This document shows positions 41,875 through 50,074 of a stretch of DNA of 64,000 nucleotides, piece by piece (the first letter of the stretch is position 1; every line of letters begins with the position of its first letter). Location of the stretch: the NCBI GenBank assembly GCA_046351215.1, contig JAXLYX010000012.1:210564-274563 (forward strand). Direction: 5' to 3'. The notes under the pieces are model-generated. The model saw only the letters and a program-made list of their open reading frames with translations, was not told the origin of the DNA and made no database searches. Both the position numbers and the translations under genes were made by a program. Origin of the DNA: JAXLYX01 sp046351215. GTDB lineage: Bacteria; Myxococcota_A; Polyangia; Polyangiales; Houyiibacteriaceae.

Positions 41875-44085
41875 ATGCGCCTCGTCCCCTTCCTTCGCTC
41901 CGCTCCCCTCCTGCTCGCCGGCGGCCTCGTCGCCGCCGGCTGTCCGAAGTCGGTCGTCGTCGACTCGTTCGCCGCGCCGGACGTCTCGCCTCTCGTCGCG
42001 AGCCTCGTGACCGCGACCGACTGCGACGATCTGCTCGCTCGGCTCCGCGCCGATGCGCGGACGAAGGCCGAGGCCGAGGCCTTCCGCCTCATCGAGACGT
42101 ACGACGAGGGCGGCTATCGGGGCGGACCGATCTGGTACGCCTCGGGCGGTCTGCCCCCCACCACGGGCGGGGTCCCGGCGACGGCGGATTCGGCCGCAGG
42201 CGGGGCCGCCTCGCCGACCACGTGGACCGAGACGAACACGCAGGTGCCGGGCGTGGACGAGGCGGATTTCGTCGAGAACGACGGCACGCACCTCTACCTG
42301 CTCCACGATCGGAGCTTCTACGTCCTCACGACGTTCCCGGCCGCGTCGATGGCGATCGCGAGCACGACCGCGATCGAGGGCGAGCCGCGCGCGATGTTCG
42401 TCGCGAACGGGCGGGCCGCGATCTTCTCCGAGCTCTGGACCCCGACGCCGATCGCCGCCGACGGTGGCATGGGCGCGCCCACGCCGGCACCCGGCTACGA
42501 TCTCCCCTACTACGGCTACGGCACCACGAGCACGAAGATCACCGTGCTCGACCTCGCGGGCTCCGCGCCCACCGTCGTGTCGGAGCGCACCCTCGAGGCG
42601 CCGTACGTCGATGCGCGTCGGCACGGCGACGCCGTGCGCCTCGTCGTCGGGGGCACGCTCCTCTCGCCGATGTCCCTCGTCGGCGAACCGGCCGCGTGGG
42701 ATTCGTCCGGAGACCTCCGGTCGCGGCAGGCGTACGTGCGCGACGTCGGCGCATGGCTCGAGGAGGTCCGCGCGCGGATCGACGCGGCGACGCTCGAGGA
42801 TTTCCTCCCGTCCGAGTCGGTGGTCGTCTCGGGCACGAAGCAGGACGTCGCGCCTCGCTGCGGCGACTACCACCTGCCGCCCGCCGGACAGACCGACTCG
42901 GGGCTCGTCACGATCTTCGGCTTCTCGATGGCCGATCCCACGAGCTTCGACGCCGAGTCGATCGTCGGTCGGGCGGACGTCGTCTATGCGAACGACACGA
43001 GCTTCTACCTAGCGCAGGGCGATTGGCGCTGGGAGCGCTTCTCCGGCATCGCCACGCAGGAGACCGTCCTCCACCGCTTCGATCTCGCCGGGCTCGCGAC
43101 GAGCTACGTCGCCTCCGGCAAGGTCGTCGGCACGCTGAAGGACCAGTTCTCGATCGACGCCGCGGGGGACGTGCTCCGCCTCGCGACCTCCGAGGATCGC
43201 GCGACCGCGCCCGTCGACGTCGGCGTGCCCGGCGTCGCCTTCGTCGCCACGCAGCCCGTGAGCCACGTCGTCACGCTCGCCCGAAGCGGCGAGCGCCTCG
43301 CGCCCCTCGGCGCCTCGCCCGATCTCGCGCCCGGCGAGCGTCTCCAAGCGGTCCGCTTCCTCGGGGACTCGGCCTACGTCGTGACCTTCCGCCAGGTCGA
43401 CCCGCTCTTCGTCGTCGATCTCGCGAATCCCGCGACCCCGACGGTGCGCGGCGAGGTGAAGATCCCGGGCTTCAGCACCTACGTCCATCCGCTCGACGCG
43501 GGCCACCTGCTCACGATCGGTCGAGACGTCGATCCCGTCACGAACGCCGACAACGGCGTGCAGCTCTCGATCTTCGACGTCACGGATCCGGCGAATCCCA
43601 CGCGTCTCCACGTGCTCTCCTTCCCGGGCTGGTCGGGTGCGTCGTGGGATCACAAGGCCTTCGTCTACGAGCCGACCCGCGGCCTCCTCGCGATCCCGGT
43701 CGAGTCGTACGGAGCGACCTTCGAGAGCTCGCTGCGTCTCTTCTCGGTCTCGATCGCGAGCGGCATCGCGCCGCTCGGCGGCGTCGTCCACTCGGGCTTC
43801 TTCTCGGCCTGTCTCGATCCGCTCTCGCCGGACGTCTACGGATGCGGTTACCCGGCGACCGTGCGTCGAGGCCTCTTCGTCGACACCACGGTCTTCACCG
43901 TCAGTTACGGCGGCGTCACGGCGCACTCGCTCGCGTCGCTCGCGAGCCCGCTGGCGTCGATCGCGCTGCCGCAGCCCGCGTTCACGTGGGAGGGGCCCTA
44001 CTTCCTCGGCCTCGCCACGGCCGGCTCCGGAAGCACCGGGACCGGTGTCGTGTCGGGCGGGACCACGGTCGCGGCGACGCCCTGA
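41875..44085 (+). CDS. Beta-propeller domain lipoprotein
   Basis: The 736-residue protein starts with a lipoprotein signal (LLLAGGLVAAGC, Cys about 24). The N-terminal segment contains TDCDDLLARLRADA, and TQVPGVDEADFVENDGTHLYLL is the recognisable start of the beta-propeller domain family PF09826. Repeated blades follow, with VLDLAG, VYANDTSFYLAQ, VVDLANPATPTVRGEVKIPGFSTYVHPL and FDVTDPANPTRL. The family is extracytoplasmic and of unknown function, usually 600-750 residues. Two Cys pairs near the C-terminus may be disulfide bonded. The start ATG 41875 is immediately before the signal peptide. It ends 4 nt before the convergent P-loop gene. Confidence 0.9.
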   Translation: MRLVPFLRSAPLLLAGGLVAAGCPKSVVVDSFAAPDVSPLVASLVTATDCDDLLARLRADARTKAEAEAFRLIETYDEGGYRGGPIWYASGGLPPTTGGVPATADSAAGGAASPTTWTETNTQVPGVDEADFVENDGTHLYLLHDRSFYVLTTFPAASMAIASTTAIEGEPRAMFVANGRAAIFSELWTPTPIAADGGMGAPTPAPGYDLPYYGYGTTSTKITVLDLAGSAPTVVSERTLEAPYVDARRHGDAVRLVVGGTLLSPMSLVGEPAAWDSSGDLRSRQAYVRDVGAWLEEVRARIDAATLEDFLPSESVVVSGTKQDVAPRCGDYHLPPAGQTDSGLVTIFGFSMADPTSFDAESIVGRADVVYANDTSFYLAQGDWRWERFSGIATQETVLHRFDLAGLATSYVASGKVVGTLKDQFSIDAAGDVLRLATSEDRATAPVDVGVPGVAFVATQPVSHVVTLARSGERLAPLGASPDLAPGERLQAVRFLGDSAYVVTFRQVDPLFVVDLANPATPTVRGEVKIPGFSTYVHPLDAGHLLTIGRDVDPVTNADNGVQLSIFDVTDPANPTRLHVLSFPGWSGASWDHKAFVYEPTRGLLAIPVESYGATFESSLRLFSVSIASGIAPLGGVVHSGFFSACLDPLSPDVYGCGYPATVRRGLFVDTTVFTVSYGGVTAHSLASLASPLASIALPQPAFTWEGPYFLGLATAGSGSTGTGVVSGGTTVAATP

Positions 44086-44089
44086 GGGC

Positions 44090-44812
44090 TCAGCGCTTCC
44101 CGTCGATCTCGCGGCGGACGGCGAGCACGCCGTCGATCCCGAGCATGCGGTGCAGCGCCTCGAGCGACGTCGAGATCTTCTCGTAGAACGTCGCCGCGTG
44201 CGGCACGAGCTGGAAGTTCGGATGACCTTCCCAGACGTGCTTCAGCTTGCGATCGATCTTGCGGGCCTCGGCCGGCGTCTCGATCCGGTGCGGGTTGTCG
44301 GTCGGCCAGGTCTCGATCTGGTAGGCGGTCGACTCGAGGAAGAGCACGCCGTCGTAGCGATCGTATTCGTCCTCGATCGTCGTCCCCATCGCGTCGCAGA
44401 AGGAGTCGAGACCGCCCGGGAAGTAGGCCGCGCCGTCGAGCGAGCCGCGGTCGCAGACGCAGGCCCTCCGCTCCGTGCCGAGCACGTGGATGGCCTCCGA
44501 GCAGCGCTGCACCTCGAAGATCGCGCGCTGTACGAGCTTCACGCCGTCCTCGTCCCGCCGCCTCGGGAAGCCGCCCGCGAAGAGGAGCGTCGCCGACTCG
44601 GGCACGACCGCGACCTCGTTCGCGAGGTGTCGCCGGAGCAGCTCGAGGATGGCCGTCTTGCCGGCGGCGGGGCCGCCGCTGACCACGACCCGCCGGTACG
44701 CCCGGGCCGGCGGCGGCTCGGAGAAGCGCTTGCTGCGGGTCGGACGCTTGTGACCCTCGGACGGGGTCGGGGCCGGACGGGGAAGGTGGGGGGGCACGGA
44801 CGAAGACGACAC
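44090..44812 (-). CDS. P-loop NTPase/kinase-like protein (AAA_28/NadR-kinase type)
   Basis: The 240-residue protein has a disordered Pro-rich N-terminus of about 40 residues, Walker A VVVSGGPAAGKTAILELL, VCDRGSLDGAAYFPGG as a Walker-B/lid-like motif, DGVLFLES, and HPNFQLVPHAATFYEKI near the end. The order G-x4-GKT, CDRG, and 'H-pH' matches the small AAA_28 proteins related to the ribosylnicotinamide kinase domain of NadR. Substrate is unknown. The start is GTG 44812; an internal GTG about 15 nt later is possible. It is divergent from the next gene. Confidence 0.8.
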   Translation of the reverse strand: MSSSSVPPHLPRPAPTPSEGHKRPTRSKRFSEPPPARAYRRVVVSGGPAAGKTAILELLRRHLANEVAVVPESATLLFAGGFPRRRDEDGVKLVQRAIFEVQRCSEAIHVLGTERRACVCDRGSLDGAAYFPGGLDSFCDAMGTTIEDEYDRYDGVLFLESTAYQIETWPTDNPHRIETPAEARKIDRKLKHVWEGHPNFQLVPHAATFYEKISTSLEALHRMLGIDGVLAVRREIDGKR

Positions 44813-44883
44813 GGACGCGAGTCTAGCCGGCCCGGGCCCGATCGGCTTGCCCTCCGGGCCGCTTCGGTGGATCCCTCCGGGGC

Positions 44884-45978
44884 ATGAGCCGCCTGACCGA
44901 CGACCTCGACCGCATCGGCGACGACACCGAGCCGACCCCGATCTCGCTCGACGCCGCCGTCGCCGGCCGCGAGCAGGCGGCCGTCGAGGCCGCCGCCGCG
45001 GTCCTCGCCGCGGGGGGCGACGTGGCCCAGGCCGCGCGAGCCGCCCTCGGGGCCGCCTCGGCCCAGGACCTCGCCCTGCGCGGAATCCTCTTCGCCGTCT
45101 CCGACGCCTCGGCGACCTCCTGGTCGACGAGCCGGAACACGCAGGCGGTCGACGTGGTCCACGCGATGGCGGGCTACCTCGGCACCGTCGAGGACGCCGC
45201 GGCGCGGTCCACGGTGCCGACCGGGCATCGCTTCGTCGTGCCCAGCGAGCCGCTGTGGGCGGGCTACCGAGGCCACGTCGTGTATCTCCCCGCCGACGAT
45301 CAGGGCGCGGTCGCGCTCGCGATGGCCTTCCGCATCCTCGAGGAGATCCTCGAGCCGGAGCCCGAGGAGGCCGACGCGGCCCACGCCATCATCGAGTCCC
45401 TCCGCCACGCGGAGGCGGCCTTCTCCGAGGAGACCTCGGCCGAGAGGGTGCTCTCCGAGGCGGCCATCGAGGCCGCCATCGCCCGGGTCGGCGATCGCGC
45501 GACCATGGGCGCCGCCCCTGCCGTGCGCGACGGACGGAGCCTCGCGCTCGTCGACGTCCACGGCAACGCCCTGGTGATCGCCTTCGGCGACGAGCTAGAG
45601 CGTCTGCCGGTGCCCGCCATCCTCGACCGGGGCGGCCGTCCCTGGGTCGTGCTCGCGGCGGAGGTGGACTGCTCGGCCCCCGTCCTCGGTCTCGTCCATG
45701 CGCTCGTCGACCGGGCCGTCGAGCCGGGCGTCGCCATCGCCTCGACCCGTTTCGCCCTCGGCGTCGGCGCCGCGGTCGCCGTCGAGGCCGACGTCGAGCC
45801 GCACGTCCGCGAGGGCCTCGTGCGACGGGGGCACGTCGTCGAGACCGTGACCCGCGCGGCCGGCTCGCTCGTGGCCGTGGTGATCGACGAGGCCTTCGGA
45901 CGCCATGCGCTCGGGGATCCGCGCGTCGCCTCGTTCGTCCGGGTCGTTCAGCGCGCGAGCACGTCCGACCAGGCGTAG
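44884..45978 (+). CDS. Unrecognised cytoplasmic protein
   Basis: The 364-residue acidic, Ala/Val-rich protein has no signal peptide or membrane helix. Sections are DGRSLALVDVHGNALVIAFGDELERLPVPAI, a segment with RPWVVLAAEVDCSAPVLGLVHALVDRAV, and a C-terminus VEADVEPHVREGLVRRGHVVETVTR with HALGDPRVASFVRVVQ. The last part faintly resembles the tail of gamma-glutamyltransferases, but the catalytic Thr motif was not found, so that assignment is not supported. Its last 31 nt overlap the convergent Nudix gene (45948-45978). Confidence 0.72.
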   Translation: MSRLTDDLDRIGDDTEPTPISLDAAVAGREQAAVEAAAAVLAAGGDVAQAARAALGAASAQDLALRGILFAVSDASATSWSTSRNTQAVDVVHAMAGYLGTVEDAAARSTVPTGHRFVVPSEPLWAGYRGHVVYLPADDQGAVALAMAFRILEEILEPEPEEADAAHAIIESLRHAEAAFSEETSAERVLSEAAIEAAIARVGDRATMGAAPAVRDGRSLALVDVHGNALVIAFGDELERLPVPAILDRGGRPWVVLAAEVDCSAPVLGLVHALVDRAVEPGVAIASTRFALGVGAAVAVEADVEPHVREGLVRRGHVVETVTRAAGSLVAVVIDEAFGRHALGDPRVASFVRVVQRASTSDQA

Positions 45979-46586
45979 CGCCCGGGACGGCGCGGCGGCG
46001 GTTCCCGTCCGAAGGCCGGCGCCGTGACGACCAGGAGCTCGTAGAGCACGTACGCCGTCGCTCCGAAGAGCAATCGTCCGCCGGTCTCGAAGACCGGCGA
46101 GAGATCCTCGCGTCCTTGGTTCGACCAGGCGATCGCGTCGACGTGGGGACGTGCGACCAGCTCCTCGAGCTCGAAGAGGACGATGCGCCGCACTTCCTCG
46201 GGATTCGGGCGCAGGGGTACGTCCGCGGCGAGCGCGACGAAGGGCTCGAGCCGGTGTTCGGAGGTGAGCAGCGGGATGCTCGAGAGGCGACCCACCACCC
46301 GGGCGTCGACGAGGCCGATCTCCTCCTCGGCCTCCCTCCGGGCCGTCGCTTCGAGGTCGGCGTCCGCCGCATCGGGGCGACCACCCGGGAAGCAGATCTC
46401 GCCCGCGTGTTGACGCATCGTCGGCGGCCGCTCCGTGAGGACGACGACGGGCTCGTCGCGGACGAGGATCGGCACGAGGATCCCGGCCGCGATGTGGTTC
46501 GTCCGGCCCGGGAGCGGGGGATGCCACTCGGGCCGGTAGGCGGCGAGCGCCGATTCGAGCGCCTGTAGCCGTGTCTGCCGCATCAT
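45948..46586 (-). CDS. Nudix hydrolase, CoA pyrophosphatase (NudL/PCD1) type
   Basis: The 212-residue protein has the CoA-pyrophosphatase arrangement: VVLTERPPTMRQHAGEICFPGG (the UPF0035-like CoA motif) running directly into the Nudix box GGRPDAADADLEATARREAEEEIGL, where REAEEE supplies metal ligands. Such enzymes cleave CoA or acyl-CoA to phosphopantetheine and 3',5'-ADP, clearing oxidised or unusual CoA species. ATG 46586 is used (a second ATG is the next codon). It overlaps the convergent gene by 31 nt at its 3' end and is divergent from the EVE-domain gene (29 nt between starts). Confidence 0.92.
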   Translation of the reverse strand: MMRQTRLQALESALAAYRPEWHPPLPGRTNHIAAGILVPILVRDEPVVVLTERPPTMRQHAGEICFPGGRPDAADADLEATARREAEEEIGLVDARVVGRLSSIPLLTSEHRLEPFVALAADVPLRPNPEEVRRIVLFELEELVARPHVDAIAWSNQGREDLSPVFETGGRLLFGATAYVLYELLVVTAPAFGREPPPRRPGRYAWSDVLAR

Positions 46587-46615
46587 GCTTCCGTGTGTGC
46601 CATAGTCTCGCTCGG

Positions 46616-47104
46616 ATGCCGAAGCGGACCCCGAGAACGTGGCTCATGAAGAGCGAGCCCGACGTCTACTCGATCGACGATCTGGCCACCCAGGGAACTG
46701 GCACCTGGGAGGGCGTCCGCAACTACCAGGCCCGCAATTTCATGCGCGAGATGCAGGTCGGGGATCTCGTGCTCTTCTACCATTCGAACGCCGAGCCCTC
46801 CGGGGTCGTCGGCGTGGCCGCGGTGGCGCGCGCCGCCTACACCGATCCGTTCCAGTTCGAGCCGGAGAGCCCGTACTTCGATCCGAAGTCGCCGAAGGAC
46901 GCTCCCCGCTGGTCGGCCGTCGACGTCTCGTTCGTCGAGAAGCTGCCGAAGCCGGTCACGCTCGCCGCCATGAAGGCGGACCCGGCCCTCGAGGGCCTCA
47001 AGGTGATCGAGAAGGGAAGCCGGCTCTCCGTCACGCCGGTCGAGCCCTCCCATTTCCGCAGGATCGTCGCCCTGGGCGGCGGACGGACCCAGGTTCGAGG
47101 CTAG
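46616..47104 (+). CDS. EVE-domain protein
   Basis: The 162-residue single-domain protein matches the YTH/PUA-related EVE fold: TWLMKSEPDVYSIDDL, WEGVRNYQARNFMREMQVGDLVLFYHSN, GVAAVARAAYTDPFQF, WSAVDVSFVEKLPKPVTL. The aromatic cage region (W and F residues) is intact. EVE domains bind modified bases in DNA or RNA; bacterial stand-alone forms are often near oxidation or housekeeping genes. ATG 46616 is the first start before the conserved WLMKSEP. The transhydrogenase gene starts 10 nt later, so they are likely co-transcribed. Confidence 0.92.
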   Translation: MPKRTPRTWLMKSEPDVYSIDDLATQGTGTWEGVRNYQARNFMREMQVGDLVLFYHSNAEPSGVVGVAAVARAAYTDPFQFEPESPYFDPKSPKDAPRWSAVDVSFVEKLPKPVTLAAMKADPALEGLKVIEKGSRLSVTPVEPSHFRRIVALGGGRTQVRG

Positions 47105-47114
47105 GAGCGCCCGC

Positions 47115-48551
47115 ATGACTTCGACCGATCGTCAGCGAATCAGCCAGCCGCCGCCCGGAGAGCGCGTCGAATCGTACGACCTCGTGGTGCTCGGCGGAGG
47201 ACCCGCCGGCACCGTCGCCGCCGCCGAGGCCGCGCGCCTCGGGAAGCGCGTCGCGCTCGTCGAGCGGGGCAAGGCGAGCACCGGCGGCACGCTGATCTCG
47301 GGCACGCTCCCGAGCAAGACCCTCCGGGAGGCGGCCGCCTACCTCGGCGGCCAACGGGCGCGTCACCTCGAGGGGGTGGAGGTCGGTCTCGCGAAGGGGG
47401 CCTCGGTCGACTCCCTGCTCGACCGGTCGGGCGCCATCGCCCGCAGCGAGTCCGGGCGCATCCGCGGCTCGCTCGAGAAGCTCGGCGTCCGCTACTACCA
47501 GGGCATCGGCAAATTCGAGGACGCCTACACGCTCGGCGTCGACGGCGACGAGCCGCTGAAGCTCCGGGCCCGCTTCTTCCTCATCGCGACGGGGTCCGAG
47601 CCGCTCCGTCCCCGGCTCGTGCCCTTCGCGTCGAACCGCGTCCACGATCCGGACGGCATCCTGCGGCTCCCCGAGATCCCCCCCACGCTCGTCGTGCTCG
47701 GGGCGGGCGCCGTCGGCTGCGAGTACGCCTGCGCCTTCGCGGCGCTCGGCACCAAGGTCACCCTCGTCGACACCCGTCGCGAGATCCTGCCGTACATCGA
47801 TCGCGAGGTGGTCCACCAGCTCCTCGACGCGATGGCCCGTCGCGGCATCGAGTTCATCCCGCACATGAAGTGGGGCGCGGTCCATGCGTTCGACGACCTC
47901 GTCACCGTGGACCTCGCCGACGGTCGCACCCTCGACTGCGACCACCTGCTCTTCGCCGCGGGCCGGACGGGTCGCTCCTGGGGCCTCGGCCTCGAGCGGA
48001 TCGGGATCATGCCCGACGGTCGGGGGTACCTCCCCGTGGACGACGCCTACCGTACCGAGGTGCCGCACATCCTGGCGGCAGGCGAGGTCATCGGTCCCCC
48101 GTCGCAGGCGCCCGCCGCGATGGAGCAGGGGCGCGTCGCCATCCAGCGTGCGTTCGGCGGCACCGCGGACGTGCGGCCGGTCTCCCTGCTCCCCGCCGGC
48201 GTCTACACCATCCCGGAGGTCAGCGGCGTCGGCGAGACCGAGCAGACCTGCCAGCGGAAAGGCCTGCGCTACGTCGTCGGTCGTTCGTTCTTCTCGAACA
48301 ACGTCCGCGGCATGATCTCGGGCGACGTCGAGGGCATGACCAAGCTCGTCGTCGAGCGCGACACGCGCAAGCTCCTCGGCGTCCACGTGAGCGGCGAACG
48401 AGCCACGGAGCTCGTCCACGTCGGCCAGGTCGCGCTCCTCCTCGGCGCGACCGTCGACGTCTTCGCGAACATGGTTTTCAACTATCCGACGCTGGGCGAG
48501 ACCTACCGACACGCGGCCGAGGAAGCGATCGCCGCGCTCGGCCACGGCTGA
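47115..48551 (+). CDS. sthA: Soluble (Si-specific) NAD(P) transhydrogenase-like flavoprotein
   Basis: The 478-residue class I pyridine nucleotide oxidoreductase has FAD motif LVVLGGGPAGTVAAAEAAR and NAD motif VVLGAGAVGCEYACAF. The active-site strand reads GGTLISGTLPSKTLREA: both cysteines of the CxxxxC disulfide are absent (Leu/Thr), as the disulfide is also lost in SthA. The C-terminal domain (VFNYPTLGETYRHAAEEA) is that of SthA. The enzyme exchanges hydride between NADPH and NAD. The SthA loop normally keeps one Cys; here none is visible, so the assignment rests on overall similarity. It may share a transcript with the EVE gene. Confidence 0.87.
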   Translation: MTSTDRQRISQPPPGERVESYDLVVLGGGPAGTVAAAEAARLGKRVALVERGKASTGGTLISGTLPSKTLREAAAYLGGQRARHLEGVEVGLAKGASVDSLLDRSGAIARSESGRIRGSLEKLGVRYYQGIGKFEDAYTLGVDGDEPLKLRARFFLIATGSEPLRPRLVPFASNRVHDPDGILRLPEIPPTLVVLGAGAVGCEYACAFAALGTKVTLVDTRREILPYIDREVVHQLLDAMARRGIEFIPHMKWGAVHAFDDLVTVDLADGRTLDCDHLLFAAGRTGRSWGLGLERIGIMPDGRGYLPVDDAYRTEVPHILAAGEVIGPPSQAPAAMEQGRVAIQRAFGGTADVRPVSLLPAGVYTIPEVSGVGETEQTCQRKGLRYVVGRSFFSNNVRGMISGDVEGMTKLVVERDTRKLLGVHVSGERATELVHVGQVALLLGATVDVFANMVFNYPTLGETYRHAAEEAIAALGHG

Positions 48552-48582
48552 TCCGCGTCCCTCGGAGCGCGTCGGCGCGGAT
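48551..48582 (+). terminator. Possible hairpin after sthA
   Basis: ATCCGCG (48551-48557) and CGCGGAT (48576-48582) are inverted arms with an 18-nt loop that can pair further (GAGCGCG with flanking GC). TCTTC follows. Weak evidence for a terminator separating sthA from glgC. Confidence 0.35.
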
Positions 48583-48814
48583 TCTTCGCCATTCGCGCCC
48601 GTCTCCGTCTACGCTGGAAGCGCGTCTCGGGGGGGACCGGACGAGTGGGGGATGCTCCTCTTGCAGTCCGTCGCGTCGTGTCCACATCCCTTGCAGCCAC
48701 CTCACGGGAGGCTCTAGCGTGGGTGACGGAAGCGGAACGACCGCGAAAGACGACACCGAGCGGTCACGATCTGGAAACGCACTTCGGCTACAACGATCCG
48801 GGGATTCGATCGGC

Positions 48815-50074
48815 ATGTCACGATCCGAGCTCGAGCGAGCGGCGAAGAAGACGGTGGCGGTGGTCCTGGCCGGTGGTCGAGGCCAACGCCTCTACGACCT
48901 CACCGATCAGCTGTCGAAACCCGGCATCGACTTCGGCGGCAAGTACAAGATCATCGACTTCGCCCTGTCGAACTGCATCAACTCGAACATCCGCCGCATC
49001 GGCGTCCTCACGCAGTACAACTCGCACCGCCTGCTCGAGCACCTGCAGAACGGCTGGAGCTTCCTGCCTTCGCGGCTCGGCGAGTTCGTGCACGTCTGGC
49101 CGGCGGAGCAGAGCCTCGAGAGCAACGCCTGGTACCAGGGCACGGCGGACGCGGTCTACCAGAACCTGCGGAACCTCCAGGAGCTCGCTCCGGAGTACGT
49201 GATCATCCTCGCCGGCGATCACGTCTACAAGATGAACTACATGCGCTTCCTCGAGGATCACATCGAGAAGGAAGCCGACATGTCGATCGCCTGCATCGAG
49301 GTCCCGCGGATGTCCGCGACGGGCTTCGGCGTGGTGCACGTCGACTCCGACGAGAAGGTGATCGCCTTCGTCGAGAAGCCGAAGGATCCTCCCGGCATCC
49401 CCGGTCGGGAGGAATTCGCGCTCGCGAGCATGGGCATCTACATCTTCCGTGCGTCGTTCCTCTTCGAGCAGCTGATGCGGGACGCGGCGCTGCCGAACTC
49501 GTCGCACGACTTCGGCCACGACCTCATCCCCTACCTCGTGTCGCGCGCACGGGTCTTCGCGCACAGCTTCGTGAAGAGCTCGATCAAGAATCCGCTCCGC
49601 CCCGAGCACTACTGGCGCGACGTCGGCACCATCGACTCCTACTGGGAGGCGAACCTCGACCTCACCTACGTCGAGCCCGCGCTGAACCTCTACGACGAGG
49701 AATGGCCGATCTTCACGACGCCGCTCGAGGTGGCGCCCGCGAAGTTCGTTCACGACCAGCCCTACCGTACCGGTCTCGCGATCAACTCGGTCGTCTCGAA
49801 CGGATGCATCGTCTCGGGTGCCGCGATCCGCAACTCCGTGCTCTTCACGAAGGTCCGGGTCCATTCCCACTCCGAGATCAACGAGACCGTGATCCTCCCG
49901 GAGGCCGACGTCGGCGAGCACGTCCGGCTCCGCAAATGCGTCGTCGCGCCCGGCGTGAGGATCCCCAAGGGCCTCGTCGTCGGCGAGGATCCGGACGAGG
50001 ATGCCAAGCGCTTCCATCGGACTCCGAACGGGGTCACGCTGGTCTCGCAGCGTATGCTAGATCGCCTGCTCTGA
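48815..50074 (+). CDS. glgC: Glucose-1-phosphate adenylyltransferase
   Basis: The 419-residue enzyme makes ADP-glucose, the committed precursor for glycogen. Motifs are VLAGGRGQRLYDLTDQLSKPG (nucleotide loop), DFALSNCINS, GWSFLP, GTADAVYQNL, LAGDHVYKMNY, VEKPKDPPG and YWRDVGTIDSYWEANLDL, followed by a left-handed beta-helix C-terminus (VVSNGCIVSGAAIRNSVLF). Length fits the homotetrameric bacterial enzyme. ATG 48815 precedes the conserved loop by 16 residues. A 263-nt gap upstream holds no gene. Its stop overlaps the glgA start (TGATG), so both are made from one transcript. Confidence 0.96.
   Translation: MSRSELERAAKKTVAVVLAGGRGQRLYDLTDQLSKPGIDFGGKYKIIDFALSNCINSNIRRIGVLTQYNSHRLLEHLQNGWSFLPSRLGEFVHVWPAEQSLESNAWYQGTADAVYQNLRNLQELAPEYVIILAGDHVYKMNYMRFLEDHIEKEADMSIACIEVPRMSATGFGVVHVDSDEKVIAFVEKPKDPPGIPGREEFALASMGIYIFRASFLFEQLMRDAALPNSSHDFGHDLIPYLVSRARVFAHSFVKSSIKNPLRPEHYWRDVGTIDSYWEANLDLTYVEPALNLYDEEWPIFTTPLEVAPAKFVHDQPYRTGLAINSVVSNGCIVSGAAIRNSVLFTKVRVHSHSEINETVILPEADVGEHVRLRKCVVAPGVRIPKGLVVGEDPDEDAKRFHRTPNGVTLVSQRMLDRLL

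Noticed and set aside
44884..45978. Gamma-glutamyltransferase
   Set aside because: Only the extreme C-terminus faintly resembles the family; the catalytic Thr motif and usual length are absent.
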